Assembly: GCA_963599445.1 (NCBI GenBank)
Contig: CAVBWZ010000011.1
Location: 1 to 64,000, forward strand
Source: UBA9732 sp963599445
GTDB taxonomy: Bacteria; Spirochaetota; Spirochaetia; Sphaerochaetales; Sphaerochaetaceae
Direction of reading: 5' to 3'
Length of the DNA stretch: 64,000 nt
In this document: piece after piece, positions 8,754 to 17,339 of the stretch
Position numbering within the stretch: the stretch's first letter is position 1
Layout: each line of letters begins with the position of its first letter
Program-made: the position numbers and the translations under genes
Notes under the pieces: generated by a model
What the model was told of the DNA's origin: nothing
Databases searched by the model: none
Seen by the model: the letters and a program-made list of their open reading frames with translations, nothing else

Positions 8754-10196
8754 TTACTCCAAATCCACGGAATCATGATTTGTCTTGAAAAATGAAGAAC
8801 GTCCATTTCCACTCTTCTCCAAGTATCCATGAACTACAAGATTATCAAGCACTCTCTTTCTAAAATAACTGGAATCGCTGATATTGAGATAGTTTGCAAT
8901 TTCAGAGGCCTTTCTTGCCTTGCTAAAACAAAAACTCAGAACCTTGTCGTCATGCATCGTTCCATTAGGTACAGGTGCATACACTAGAGAAGGAGCTTCG
9001 TCTTCTTGCAGGCCTTTTCCGTAAGTCAAGTCTGGAAGAACCAGAGTGAAATGATCTGAAGCGGAGGAGATATACGGACGATGCTCGGCATCAGCATCCC
9101 TATACTCCTCGGTTATCTTATCGAATCCAGTTCCTGCAGCCTCCATGACGTTGCACATAACAAGAATTGTGGAAATCAGTTCGTTTCTCCGTTTTGAGAT
9201 GATTCTTGACAAATCATATGTCTTGCCAAACGGTTCGCCTCTGTAAAATGAACCAGGTGATGTTATCTCCAATCTATCTTTGAACATATCTACCTGGATT
9301 TGTGTACCGTCAAGGAAATAATCACGATGTGCAACAGCATTGATGACACCTTCAAACAACGCTCGTCTTGGATAGGCGTCTATATTAATCCGAGACTCTC
9401 CCAGCTTCCTCATAGAATGGTTCATACGTTGCATTACAAACTCCATCATTGCATTTATTACAACGATGATGTTTCCTTGGTATCTGTTGATACTTACAAT
9501 CCGTTCGCTTCCCTTGTTGAATCCAGAAAAAACAGAGCACATTGCCTCTGTTTTTCCACCTTTGTAATAATCAGAAAAGAGTACAGCACCATTTGCCAAA
9601 AAACCTCGTTCATCATAAAAACCAATGGATTTCAGGGCTTTCTCCGTCAATAACTTTCCATCGTTATGATTAGAATAGAAATCTTTTAGAATAGTGAAAT
9701 CATCAGAACTATATTTCTCATCCGATGGAAGAACATCATACTGGGTGTTTTTGCTCTTAATACTCATCTCTATGATTTCCTCATAAGTCGCACCATTGGT
9801 GAATCCATCACGACGCATATAAATTGAAGGAACACCTTTGAACTTAAGGATAATTGGTTTAATGGAAGACTCTTGGACTTGTACACGAATTACAAACCGC
9901 TCTGATTCGTTTATCTCATACCGGATAAAAGAAACAAACATCTGGGGCCTTGGCGTGATATGTTCATTGACCATGTTGTTGAAGAAATTACGCTCATTGT
10001 CCGCAGCTACACGGTCAAAACCAATCAACTTGTTGGTCTTATCTTCAACTCCTATGAAGAACTCTCCACCTTTCGCATTCGCAAAACCAGCAATCGTCTT
10101 CAACCATCCCACAACATCATCCCGGTTCAGTTTTCCTTTGCACTCAAAACAATCGCTTTCAAGTCGCACTTCTTTGACAATTTCTTCCAAGTACAT
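8754..10196 (-). CDS. AlbA_2-domain ATP-binding transcriptional regulator
   Basis: A 480-residue protein. The N-terminal third has the Schlafen AlbA_2 pattern (ESDCFECKGKLN, then FANAKGGEFFIGVED), a putative nucleic-acid-binding domain. The middle has AVAHRDYF and SPGSFYRGEPF, typical of the HATPase_c_4 domain that accompanies it. The C-terminus (from about residue 410) looks like a winged helix with KASEIANYLNISDSSYFRKR. Such proteins are common accessory regulators with unclear ligands. Just upstream, 10233-10316 is an array of hexamers at 11-12 bp spacing that could be its own operator. Downstream lies a Fic remnant. Confidence 0.82.
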   Translation of the reverse strand: MYLEEIVKEVRLESDCFECKGKLNRDDVVGWLKTIAGFANAKGGEFFIGVEDKTNKLIGFDRVAADNERNFFNNMVNEHITPRPQMFVSFIRYEINESERFVIRVQVQESSIKPIILKFKGVPSIYMRRDGFTNGATYEEIIEMSIKSKNTQYDVLPSDEKYSSDDFTILKDFYSNHNDGKLLTEKALKSIGFYDERGFLANGAVLFSDYYKGGKTEAMCSVFSGFNKGSERIVSINRYQGNIIVVINAMMEFVMQRMNHSMRKLGESRINIDAYPRRALFEGVINAVAHRDYFLDGTQIQVDMFKDRLEITSPGSFYRGEPFGKTYDLSRIISKRRNELISTILVMCNVMEAAGTGFDKITEEYRDADAEHRPYISSASDHFTLVLPDLTYGKGLQEDEAPSLVYAPVPNGTMHDDKVLSFCFSKARKASEIANYLNISDSSYFRKRVLDNLVVHGYLEKSGNGRSSFFKTNHDSVDLE

Positions 10197-10232
10197 GATT
10201 CAACCTGCCTTCATGAAGTATGTTCATACATT

Positions 10233-10316
10233 ACTTCAAAACAACTTCAAAGTCAACTTCAAATCAACTTCATGAACTACTTCAAAGTAACTTCATGAAA
10301 ACTTCAAGCAAGTTCA
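10233..10316. promoter_or_regulatory. Helically phased ACTTCA repeat array
   Basis: Seven exact copies of ACTTCA start at 10233, 10244, 10256, 10267, 10279, 10290 and 10301, and AGTTCA at 10311. The spacing is 10-12 bp, about one helical turn, so all copies face the same side of the DNA. The array begins 37 bp upstream of the ATG of the AlbA_2 regulator, which is read leftward. The position and phasing suggest a cooperative binding site for autoregulation; no protein is proven to bind it. Confidence 0.7.
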
Positions 10317-10492
10317 AACAACTGTCATTTAAGTTTCTTTTCTACTGAATCAATTGCCATCTTCTGCAAACGACAAAAAACCTGACGAGCATTTCATGTA
10401 GATTTAGCACGTTTTCCATAGGAAAAAGGTGTCAAAACAGCACGTTTTCCAAAAAAACTACAACCGAGGACTCCTGCATCGTTTCTGCTGCA
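10317..10492. other. Intergenic stretch with a duplicated 12-mer
   Basis: No convincing gene. AGCACGTTTTCC occurs twice, at 10406-10417 and 10439-10450, 33 bp apart, and the first copy runs into a TTTTCC-AT-GGAAAA dyad. On the minus strand a short frame at about 10325-10390 ends in MAIDSVEKKLK followed by a stop. It could be the tail of a lost gene, but I cannot name the family. Confidence 0.4.
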
Positions 10493-11767
10493 TCAGTTTT
10501 TTAAGCAACCAATAGGAACCACATAAACACCGTCACTGCGACGGTATGCGTAATCACCAACTCCTGTCAAAACCATAAGGAAACACGGAGCATTCATTTT
10601 ATCAGTATCAATTTTTGCTTCCATTGATTTCAAACTCTTTGCCCCTTCCTCAATCAAGCTGTCACCACCAATCTTGATTTCAATGAGACCATATTTTCCA
10701 TTTCTCAGATGTATAACTGCATCACATTCCTGCCCATCTTTATCTCTGTAGTGATAAACCTCACCACCCAAGGCATCTGCAAAAACACGCAGATCTCTGA
10801 TGCAGAGTGTTTCAAAAAGGAATCCGAAGGTTTTTAAATCATTTAGCAAATCGTTGGGCCCGATACCCAAGGCTGCAACAGCAATAGAAGGGTCTATATA
10901 GTAACGAGTGTCTGAAAAACGAATAGCGGTTTTTGACCTTAAATTAGGATTCCATGCAGGTAAATCCTCTACAACAAAGATCTTGCGAAGTGCATTGACA
11001 TAAGCTGCAACAGTTTCCTCGTTGATTTGAGTTTCATCATTTGCCGAAATATCCCGCGCAAACACAGTATTGGGAACTTGACATCCTTGGTTCCTTGCGT
11101 AGGAACGCATAAGGCGTTTAACCCTTTCAGGGTTCTTTTGTACGCCATCAGCCCTGTTAATGTCAGAGTGTACAACGGCATCATAATAATCTACGGCTTG
11201 GTCCAAAGCAATTTCGTCACGCATATCCACCGCCAACGGCCACCCTCCTCGGCACACAAGGAAAGCCAGTCGATCGATACTCAAATCAGAATCTCCATCA
11301 ATATCCATCTTCCCGTCAAAAAGGTCTTCTATGCTGACTTCACCTGTTGAATCTCCCGATTCGTACAAGCTCATAGGCCGCATTGTAAGCCAAGAGAAAC
11401 GGCCAGTCCCAGAGTGAGTAATATTCCTAGTATCTGCAGGAACAGAAGAACCGGTGAGAACAAACTGCCCAAACTCTCCTCGATGATCAACCTCAAAACG
11501 GATAGCATCCCAAAGCTTTGGGGCAAGCTGCCATTCATCAATCAGTCTTGGCGTTTCACCTCTTAGCAGTCGTTTGGGGTTCAACTCGGACATGGCAATG
11601 TTTTGTTCTTTCTTTTCCGGGTCATCCATGTACAGAATACTGGCAGCTAGCTGTTCGGCAGTTGTTGTCTTACCGCACCACTTAGGACCTTCAATAAGCA
11701 CTGCACCTTTGCCTTCCAACTTTCGTTTAAGGATATCGTCGGCAATTCTTTTTCTGTAGTTTCTCAT
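10493..11767 (-). CDS. AAA ATPase with DUF4143 domain
   Basis: A 424-residue protein. It has a Walker A motif, GPKWCGKTTTA, near residue 26, then LIDEWQLAPKLWDAIR as the Walker B/sensor region and LTGSSVPAD, and a C-terminal DUF4143 part with a nuclease-like fold (GFLFETLCIRDLRVFAD, YHYRDKDGQECDAVI, YGLIEIKIGG). These proteins are widespread in gut bacteria; their cellular role is unknown. I start it at the ATG at 11767 (MRNYRKRIAD), which has GAGG 8 bases upstream and matches family starts. A GTG at 11791 has no ribosome site. A 23-bp tandem array lies about 65 bp upstream. Confidence 0.85.
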   Translation of the reverse strand: MRNYRKRIADDILKRKLEGKGAVLIEGPKWCGKTTTAEQLAASILYMDDPEKKEQNIAMSELNPKRLLRGETPRLIDEWQLAPKLWDAIRFEVDHRGEFGQFVLTGSSVPADTRNITHSGTGRFSWLTMRPMSLYESGDSTGEVSIEDLFDGKMDIDGDSDLSIDRLAFLVCRGGWPLAVDMRDEIALDQAVDYYDAVVHSDINRADGVQKNPERVKRLMRSYARNQGCQVPNTVFARDISANDETQINEETVAAYVNALRKIFVVEDLPAWNPNLRSKTAIRFSDTRYYIDPSIAVAALGIGPNDLLNDLKTFGFLFETLCIRDLRVFADALGGEVYHYRDKDGQECDAVIHLRNGKYGLIEIKIGGDSLIEEGAKSLKSMEAKIDTDKMNAPCFLMVLTGVGDYAYRRSDGVYVVPIGCLKN

Positions 11768-11829
11768 TCGGAACACCTCATCTTCATTCACATCATATTT
11801 TCATGCGCCGCAATCACGGATTCTACAGT

Positions 11830-11986
11830 ATTTTCCGACGATTGGCGAGATATTTTTCCGACGATTGGCGAGATATTTTTCCGACGATTGGCGAGATATT
11901 TTTCCGACGATTGGCGAGATATTTTTCCGACGATTGGCGAGATATTTTTCCGACGATTGGCGAGATATTTTTCCGACGATTGGCGA
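11830..11986. repeat. 23-bp perfect tandem repeat, seven copies
   Basis: The core CCGACGATTGGCGA starts at 11835, 11858, 11881, 11904, 11927, 11950 and 11973, exactly 23 bp apart; the cores are joined by GATATTTTT. The copies are identical, so expansion is recent. There are no variable spacers, so this is not a CRISPR array. Because 23 is not a multiple of 3, open frames appear in several frames on both strands, but none is a believable gene. The array lies upstream of the DUF4143 ATPase and may affect its expression. Confidence 0.95.
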
Positions 11987-12109
11987 TTGTCTGTTACATC
12001 AGCCAAAAAGAGAAAGCAAACATTACCTTCAATACACCTCTCCGAGATGACAGGCTTTGCGAGCCGATATTCTGATGCCAAAACCTTTCGTTTCAACCAT
12101 CGAAATCCT

Positions 12110-12159
12110 CTTTATTGTGAGGTGAAATAGATATTTTACCAACTCGCCTCACGATAAAG
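12110..12159. repeat. 16-bp imperfect inverted repeat
   Basis: The arms CTTTATTGTGAGGTGA (12110-12125) and TCGCCTCACGATAAAG (12144-12159) are complementary except for two positions, both of which become G-U pairs in a plus-strand RNA. The 18-base loop contains AGATATTTT, which is also part of the 23-bp tandem unit 125 bp away. It could be an operator, an RNA hairpin or an element end. The rest of 11987-12291 shows no gene. Confidence 0.6.
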
Positions 12160-12291
12160 GTACTACACGTCATCGTATTACATCTGCAAATCAACAATCT
12201 TGACATGAGATATTGACGGCATCTACAAGTATGGTGAACTTACATGGGAGGCAACCAACAAGAAATTCTTGTCAGTTCGGACAGTGGCAAT

Positions 12292-12364
12292 CTAGACCGT
12301 TTTAGAGAGGCTAGAGCGACTAGAAAGCCCAGAGTGGCTAGACGTGCCAGAGTGGCAAGAATAC
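12292..12364. repeat. 9-bp degenerate tandem array, CTAGA type
   Basis: After CTAGACCGT and one extra base, seven consecutive 9-bp units follow from 12302: TTAGAGAGG, CTAGAGCGA, CTAGAAAGC, CCAGAGTGG, CTAGACGTG, CCAGAGTGG, CAAGAATAC. The array ends 7 bp before the stop of the PAP2 gene, so it lies in that gene's 3' region. CTAG is usually rare in bacterial DNA. The same unit recurs at 54120-54218. An open frame across it is a by-product of the 9-bp period. Confidence 0.8.
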
Positions 12365-12371
12365 AAAATCT

Positions 12372-13235
12372 TCAGAAGCTGAACCCAAATGCAATGCCTG
12401 TTGGCGCTATGCCAAAGGTGGCGATGCTTGAAGCCTCTTTTGAAGAATTGGAAGAACCAGAGACTCCGCCAAAACCCTCAAGGTGCAGCAATGGAACAAC
12501 AGCTCCGCAGGAGGCACCAATGAGGGCACCTACAAGGACATCGGTTATGTAATGGTTTCCACTCAGGACACGAGAGGCCGCAACACCAAGGGCAACGGCA
12601 TAGGAGCCAATGCAGACGGGAAGCCGCCAAGAAGAAGCAGAATCGTCAAAGCCCATCACCATGGTAATGAACGTTGCACTTGCAAATGCAAGCGCTGTAT
12701 GTCCAGATGGGAAGGACCTGCAATAATCTCCGTTGGAGAACTCCTCCTCTGGAGCGCCTACACCAAGAGTCCCCTCTCCATACACATAAGGCCTTTCCAT
12801 CACGACAAGGTTCTTTGCAAGTTCTTTGAGTCCATACGTCATGGCGATGGTTTCAAAGTACATGAGGCCATAGCCCCACATTGCATCGCCTTTGAGCAAC
12901 GAATACACCCCGGGGATGGCAAGGACACCTATGGTTGCAATGGTGCCAACCTTATCCAACACCCTGTTGTAATCAAAGACGGCAGCCTTATCCAAGAAGT
13001 TCAAATCCTCAATGGCAACCGCAGGGACCCCTGAATAGGAAGGAAACTGCGAATTCTTCTCCCATGCAAAGTTTCCACCAACAAGCGCCAACGAACCCAC
13101 ACCAAGGGAAACATCCAACGAAGGTGAAAGCCTGAACGAAGACTCCCCTGCAAACAGCATGGAGAAGCAAATGAGTAGAACAGCAAGGACGAAGACACCC
13201 CGTTTGCAATGGCGAGGGCCAAAAACGAAACTCAC
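12372..13235 (-). CDS. PAP2-family phosphatase
   Basis: A 287-residue protein with all three PAP2 signature motifs: KNLVVMERP (K-x6-RP), FPSGHTA (PSGH) and SRVLSGNHYITD (SR-x5-H-xxx-D), plus an N-terminal signal or anchor segment. Family members act outside the inner membrane on lipid phosphates such as undecaprenyl diphosphate or phosphatidate phosphates. I start at the GTG at 13235: it overlaps the upstream TAG stop (TAGTG) and follows AGGTGG, so translation is coupled. A further-upstream ATG at 13271 would lie inside the previous gene. In this polysaccharide context a carrier-lipid recycling role is possible. Confidence 0.85.
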   Translation of the reverse strand: MSFVFGPRHCKRGVFVLAVLLICFSMLFAGESSFRLSPSLDVSLGVGSLALVGGNFAWEKNSQFPSYSGVPAVAIEDLNFLDKAAVFDYNRVLDKVGTIATIGVLAIPGVYSLLKGDAMWGYGLMYFETIAMTYGLKELAKNLVVMERPYVYGEGTLGVGAPEEEFSNGDYCRSFPSGHTALAFASATFITMVMGFDDSASSWRLPVCIGSYAVALGVAASRVLSGNHYITDVLVGALIGASCGAVVPLLHLEGFGGVSGSSNSSKEASSIATFGIAPTGIAFGFSF

Positions 13236-14050
13236 TAGGCATCCACCTGCTGAAGACGTGTCTCCATCCATTCCTTCAAAGCGGTGACTCTGCGAAGGAA
13301 TGCACTTGGGAGGTCAACGGTTATGAAAAGAACCTTGACCTGTGGGTCGCGGTCTGCAACCTTAGCCATTGCATTGAGAAGGATACCCTCTTCAGTAAGG
13401 TATGTATCAAGGTACATGTGAAGATGCCCTTCCTTGACGCATGTGAAACCCATGAACTTGAGGGCCGTCACGTTGTTCAGACTAAGGAATATCTCGTCTT
13501 CGTCTATTGTGAAGTCATGCTTGTAGATGTTGCCGCCAAAGGTGGAATCCTTCTGGTAGCAATAGCTCTCTATGGAAGAAGGAAGCTCCGTTACGACAGG
13601 GTCGTCAATCTTGGACTTCCAATCGGAAGGGTCCGACAAATACCAGGAGCGGTCGAACAGCACCTTTGGCTTGTCACCTGCACGGTGAGATATGTAGGTT
13701 ATACCTTCCTGCGTGGAAACGCCCCTCATAAGGTTGAGAAGAGCTATCTGGATCTCTTCCTGAGAGAAACCCTCCCATGCCTTTGGATAAGGAAGAAGGA
13801 CCGTTAGGTTCTCTGAAAAGCCGCTGGAAGCAGCTTTCGCATCCTCCACAGAGCCCTCGAATACGGATCCAACAGGACTCACATTGCCCATGTCCGCACC
13901 ACCAAGTGTGGAGGTCTCCACTATTTCACCGGACAAAAGGGCATCAAGCTGTCCTTGGGATGCAGACGGAAGCACACTTTCCAGTCCAGCGACCGCAAAG
14001 ACGGTCGAACAGAATACAGCAAAAAAAACAACAGCGATAGCTTTCTTCAT
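13235..14050 (-). CDS. Secreted protein of unknown function
   Basis: A 271-residue protein with a signal peptide (MKKAIAVVFFAVFCSTVFA) and a soluble, mostly alpha/beta mature part; I see no catalytic motif I can name. The ATG at 14050 has GGGGA 8 bases upstream, better than the ATG at 14065. It lies between the sugar transferase (21 bases from its stop) and the PAP2 gene (overlapping by one base), so the three form an operon. Conserved-looking blocks include RAGDKPKVLFDRSWYLSDP and VKVLFITVDLPSAFLRRV. A periplasmic role linked to lipid or surface-polymer work is only suggested by neighbours. Confidence 0.75.
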   Translation of the reverse strand: MKKAIAVVFFAVFCSTVFAVAGLESVLPSASQGQLDALLSGEIVETSTLGGADMGNVSPVGSVFEGSVEDAKAASSGFSENLTVLLPYPKAWEGFSQEEIQIALLNLMRGVSTQEGITYISHRAGDKPKVLFDRSWYLSDPSDWKSKIDDPVVTELPSSIESYCYQKDSTFGGNIYKHDFTIDEDEIFLSLNNVTALKFMGFTCVKEGHLHMYLDTYLTEEGILLNAMAKVADRDPQVKVLFITVDLPSAFLRRVTALKEWMETRLQQVDA

Positions 14051-14071
14051 TCTAAAGATCCCCATAAAACA

Positions 14072-15463
14072 CTAATAAGCGTTCTTGTTGATAAAACCCT
14101 TCAGGAAAGTGAAGATTACAATCTTCATGTCAAACCCAAAGCTCCAGTTTCTAATATAGTACAAATCGTAGTCGATGCGTTTTTCAATGGAAGTGTTGCC
14201 TCTAAGGCCATTGACCTGCGCCCAGCCCGATATCCCAGCCTTCATCTTATGGCGCATATTGTAGCCGGGGATGGTCTTTATGAACTGCTCTTCAAGCTCA
14301 GGTCTTTCAGGTCTTGGACCTATGAGGCTCATAGAACCTCCTATCACATTGAAGAACTGAGGAATCTCATCCAAACTGGTCTTGCGCAGAAACTTTCCAA
14401 TCCTTGTTACACGAGGGTCGTTTTCAGGAGTGAGGTGGGGATCCCCCTCCGGCATGTCTATGCGCATGGAGCGGAACTTGAGCATCTCGAACACCTTTCC
14501 ATCACGGGTCACCCTCTTCTGCCTGAAGAAGACAGGTCCTTTGGACGTTGTCTTGACAAGGATTGCAATCAAGAGGAAGAGTGGCGACAGTATGACGACC
14601 CCAAGCGAACACGAGACTATATCGAACGTCCTTTTGAAGATGCGTCCCAGAGGAGACATCTCGAACGAGTTTATTCCAATTATTGGAATGCCTTTGTACA
14701 TTGAGAGCTCAGTCCCAACGTATGACTTTGGAACGGATGGAATGAGAAGGACCTTCTGGCCAAAGAGATCAAGGCTTTCGTTCAGAATCCTTTGGGAGTC
14801 ATCGTATGACATCTCGGAGGTTGAGATCACAACGATATCGGCCTTTGATTTGGATACGGCTTCCTTGAGCGTTGCGGCCTGCACCTGCGCAATGCCGGCT
14901 ATTGCCCTACCCTGCCCAAAGTACTGCCCTTCCACAGTACGGCCGTCCGTGTCGTCCTTTGCAACTGCGCTGCAGTACTCTTCTATCGAGGAGCCGGACC
15001 CCACAAGGAGAATCCTTTGGTAGAACAGCCCCTTCTTTCCAAGTTCCTTGAACCGCTTTTCGAACGATGCGTTTATGAGTCGTCTTGAAATGAGCAGGAA
15101 CAGGAAGTGGAAAACGAAGAAAAGAAGCAGTGCCAAACGACTGACCTTTTCGACGAACAGGAAGTAGTAGACGCACACGAAAAGGAGGAACACATAGAGG
15201 GAGACCTTGAAGATCTTTCCAGCTTCCTTTGCGAATGTGCTTATTTCGTTACAGGCATAGAGATCCTGCCTATTGCAGAAGAACAACGTAAACGCACATG
15301 CAAAAACAGCCAGGACAGCGAAGAGTTCGATTGGTTTCCCGCTTCCCCCGGGAAGGACATAGAACCGTAGGAAAAAGGCCAACGCCCAAGCGAGAATGGT
15401 AGCGAATATATCCGAAAAGATACGCAGGCCAAGTATCCTTTTCCTATAGTCCCTCACTTTCAA
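14072..15463 (-). CDS. Undecaprenyl-phosphate sugar-1-phosphate transferase (WbaP/WcaJ type)
   Basis: A 463-residue polyprenyl glycosylphosphotransferase. It has four or so N-terminal membrane segments, a middle CoA-binding-like region (ILLVGSGSSIEEYCSA) and the C-terminal bacterial sugar transferase domain with KRTFDIVSCSLGVVILSP, KFRSMRIDM, KTSLDEIPQFFNVI and LIGPRPERPE. It would start repeat-unit synthesis by moving hexose-1-phosphate from a nucleotide sugar to undecaprenyl phosphate. The start is a TTG at 15463 with GGAGG 8 bases upstream. It likely serves the glycosyltransferases at 1-5 kb, although it is 8 kb away. Confidence 0.88.
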   Translation of the reverse strand: MKVRDYRKRILGLRIFSDIFATILAWALAFFLRFYVLPGGSGKPIELFAVLAVFACAFTLFFCNRQDLYACNEISTFAKEAGKIFKVSLYVFLLFVCVYYFLFVEKVSRLALLLFFVFHFLFLLISRRLINASFEKRFKELGKKGLFYQRILLVGSGSSIEEYCSAVAKDDTDGRTVEGQYFGQGRAIAGIAQVQAATLKEAVSKSKADIVVISTSEMSYDDSQRILNESLDLFGQKVLLIPSVPKSYVGTELSMYKGIPIIGINSFEMSPLGRIFKRTFDIVSCSLGVVILSPLFLLIAILVKTTSKGPVFFRQKRVTRDGKVFEMLKFRSMRIDMPEGDPHLTPENDPRVTRIGKFLRKTSLDEIPQFFNVIGGSMSLIGPRPERPELEEQFIKTIPGYNMRHKMKAGISGWAQVNGLRGNTSIEKRIDYDLYYIRNWSFGFDMKIVIFTFLKGFINKNAY

Positions 15464-15505
15464 AAGAAAACCTCCGTTCCGCCCCTATACCTTATATATC
15501 AAGTC

Positions 15506-15534
15506 TTGAACAAATGCAATCGACAGCTTAGAAT
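15506..15534 (+). promoter_or_regulatory. Sigma-70-type promoter
   Basis: TTGAAC (15506-15511) and TAGAAT (15529-15534) are separated by 17 bases and lie about 50 bases before the start of the Omp85-like gene. The leader holds GGGG 8 bases upstream of the ATG. Confidence 0.65.
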
Positions 15535-15582
15535 GCACCTTGCGTCATTTTGCAATTTTAGGAGAAAACAGGGGTAGTTTAT

Positions 15583-17256
15583 ATGAAACGTTTCATCATG
15601 ACGGCGCTTGTCGTGCTGTCTGCAATATCGGCTGTATTCGCAACGACATACATCATAGATCGGTACGACTTCAACTTCGAAGGCAAGACCGATGTCAATG
15701 AGGTATACAAATACTTGAATATCTCTGACGGGGCATCGTTCGACAGCTATGACAAACTTGAAGCGAATGCTCGCTCCATGGTTCAGAAACTTGTAAACGC
15801 AAAGTTCTTCACATCTGTGGATTACAAGGTCGTCGAAGCAGAAGGAAATGTCGAAGGATCAGAGGAACTGCATTACACAGCCGTCTACCACATAGACGAC
15901 AAGAGTCCATATTTCGTACTTCCAAAACCAAAGTACGACTCCAACTATGGCCTTGATGTGGGAGTCAAGGTGGATTCCTACAACTTCCTAGGCAAGCTTG
16001 CAAAGCTCACCATAGACGCTTCCCTTCAGCAGAAGGAGCAGTCGTTTGAAAAGGCCACATACAAATTGGACTTCAATGTTGCAAAGTTCCCGGTCTCTAC
16101 GTTCGACCTTGATACTACACTTTCGTTCGCCTACGACGGCAGCAAGGAAGGTCTCAAAGGTGCAACTATGGGCCTTTCCTCAAAGGTATACAACATCAAA
16201 GTCATAAACAACGTGACGTTCAGTTTCTCAGCTGGCCTTAAGTTCACTCCGTCGTCGGACAGCCTTCAGTCGTTTGGCATGAACGAATTCACCTACACAG
16301 CGCAATTGAACAACTTTCTGAACTCCCTTGGGAAAATGTCCGTGTCCCATTCACTTACATACCTTCCAAGAGAAAAGAGGGTCAAAACATCAAACAGTCT
16401 CTACTACTATGGATTCAAGCTCATGGACAAGCAGATTACGACCACCATAGCACTAAGCACCAACAAAGTGCTCGAAGCAGAGACGACCACAGTGACATTA
16501 AGTGAAACAATCTCCGTACCGTTCAGTCTTCCTTTGAACTTCTCTCTAACTCCTTCGATGTCCATAAGCACAAACTATACTACGGATGGAACGCTCAACA
16601 TAAAGAATTGGACCATCAAACCACGATCTGCAACTATAAAAGCTACACTTACACGCAACAAGATAAACAAGCTTATCGAGGGCAACACGGATTTCAAAAA
16701 GGGTCTTTACATAAACATAGTCGCCTCCCGCACGATGCCTCTTGAAAACCTTCTCAATGTTACAGGCCAGTACGTCCAAGCCCAATTCACATGGTTCCCA
16801 TACGCAAACACATGGTTCAACCCATCGATAAGGATTACAGCGAGCAAGGATACAAATTCAACGAAAAAGCTCCTTCCTTCCGCTTCAAGCACTCCTTATA
16901 TGGCTGACTATATGCGAGGCATAAGGGATGACAATGAATACAATACAAAGACATGGGATGCAAAAATAGTGGCTAATATGAACCTCACCACTAAGTGCAT
17001 CAACTTAGGTTCTTGGGCAAGGACATATGCCATTCCGTTCGTTGATGTCGCATACCTCAAGGATTCGAAAACAGACACAGAGAAGACTTTGTGCACTGTT
17101 GGCATCGAGGGCATTGGAATCATCAACGACCATCCAAACTACCCGGTAAGAGCTTCTCTGGGATTCAATACGGAATCCATAAAGAAGTACGCAGAGACGA
17201 AGAACTTCAAGGATCTCGAATACGAGCTCTTCATTGGTTTGGATTACTTCTATTGA
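15583..17256 (+). CDS. Omp85/TamA-like outer-membrane protein with one POTRA-like domain
   Basis: A 557-residue protein with a signal peptide (first 20 residues). Residues 22-95 form a POTRA-like unit (IIDRYDFNFEGKTDVNEVYK, then a helix and ANARSMVQKLVNAKFFTSVDY). The rest is barrel-like, with many alternating strands and a C-terminal aromatic, ELFIGLDYFY. BamA itself has about five POTRA domains and about 800 residues, so this is a short relative or a spirochaete-specific insertase or exporter. It has its own promoter and is flanked by a bidirectional terminator. What it moves is unknown. Confidence 0.7.
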   Translation: MKRFIMTALVVLSAISAVFATTYIIDRYDFNFEGKTDVNEVYKYLNISDGASFDSYDKLEANARSMVQKLVNAKFFTSVDYKVVEAEGNVEGSEELHYTAVYHIDDKSPYFVLPKPKYDSNYGLDVGVKVDSYNFLGKLAKLTIDASLQQKEQSFEKATYKLDFNVAKFPVSTFDLDTTLSFAYDGSKEGLKGATMGLSSKVYNIKVINNVTFSFSAGLKFTPSSDSLQSFGMNEFTYTAQLNNFLNSLGKMSVSHSLTYLPREKRVKTSNSLYYYGFKLMDKQITTTIALSTNKVLEAETTTVTLSETISVPFSLPLNFSLTPSMSISTNYTTDGTLNIKNWTIKPRSATIKATLTRNKINKLIEGNTDFKKGLYINIVASRTMPLENLLNVTGQYVQAQFTWFPYANTWFNPSIRITASKDTNSTKKLLPSASSTPYMADYMRGIRDDNEYNTKTWDAKIVANMNLTTKCINLGSWARTYAIPFVDVAYLKDSKTDTEKTLCTVGIEGIGIINDHPNYPVRASLGFNTESIKKYAETKNFKDLEYELFIGLDYFY

Positions 17257-17287
17257 TTTGGCCAACAACAAGCGAACGCAAACAAAA

Positions 17288-17323
17288 ACACCTGCAGCCA
17301 CGATGGTTTGCAGGTGTTTTTAT
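17288..17323. terminator. Bidirectional rho-independent terminator
   Basis: The stem ACACCTGCA / TGCAGGTGT is preceded by an A-run and followed by TTTTATT, so it can end transcription from both sides. It lies 32 bp after the stop of the Omp85-like gene and before the convergent barrel gene. Confidence 0.85.
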
Positions 17324-17339
17324 TAGAACTCAACTTTTT

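Noticed and set aside
11830..11986. CRISPR array
   Set aside because: Units are directly adjacent with no spacers and no cas genes lie nearby.
11788..12096. Open frame of about 100 codons across the 23-bp repeat, and similar frames on the other strand
   Set aside because: The frames arise because the repeat has no stop in several frames; the protein is only the repeat and there is no ribosome site.
12244..12552. Plus-strand frame over the 9-bp array and the end of PAP2
   Set aside because: It lies mostly opposite a clear PAP2 gene and follows the 9-bp period, which is a multiple of 3.
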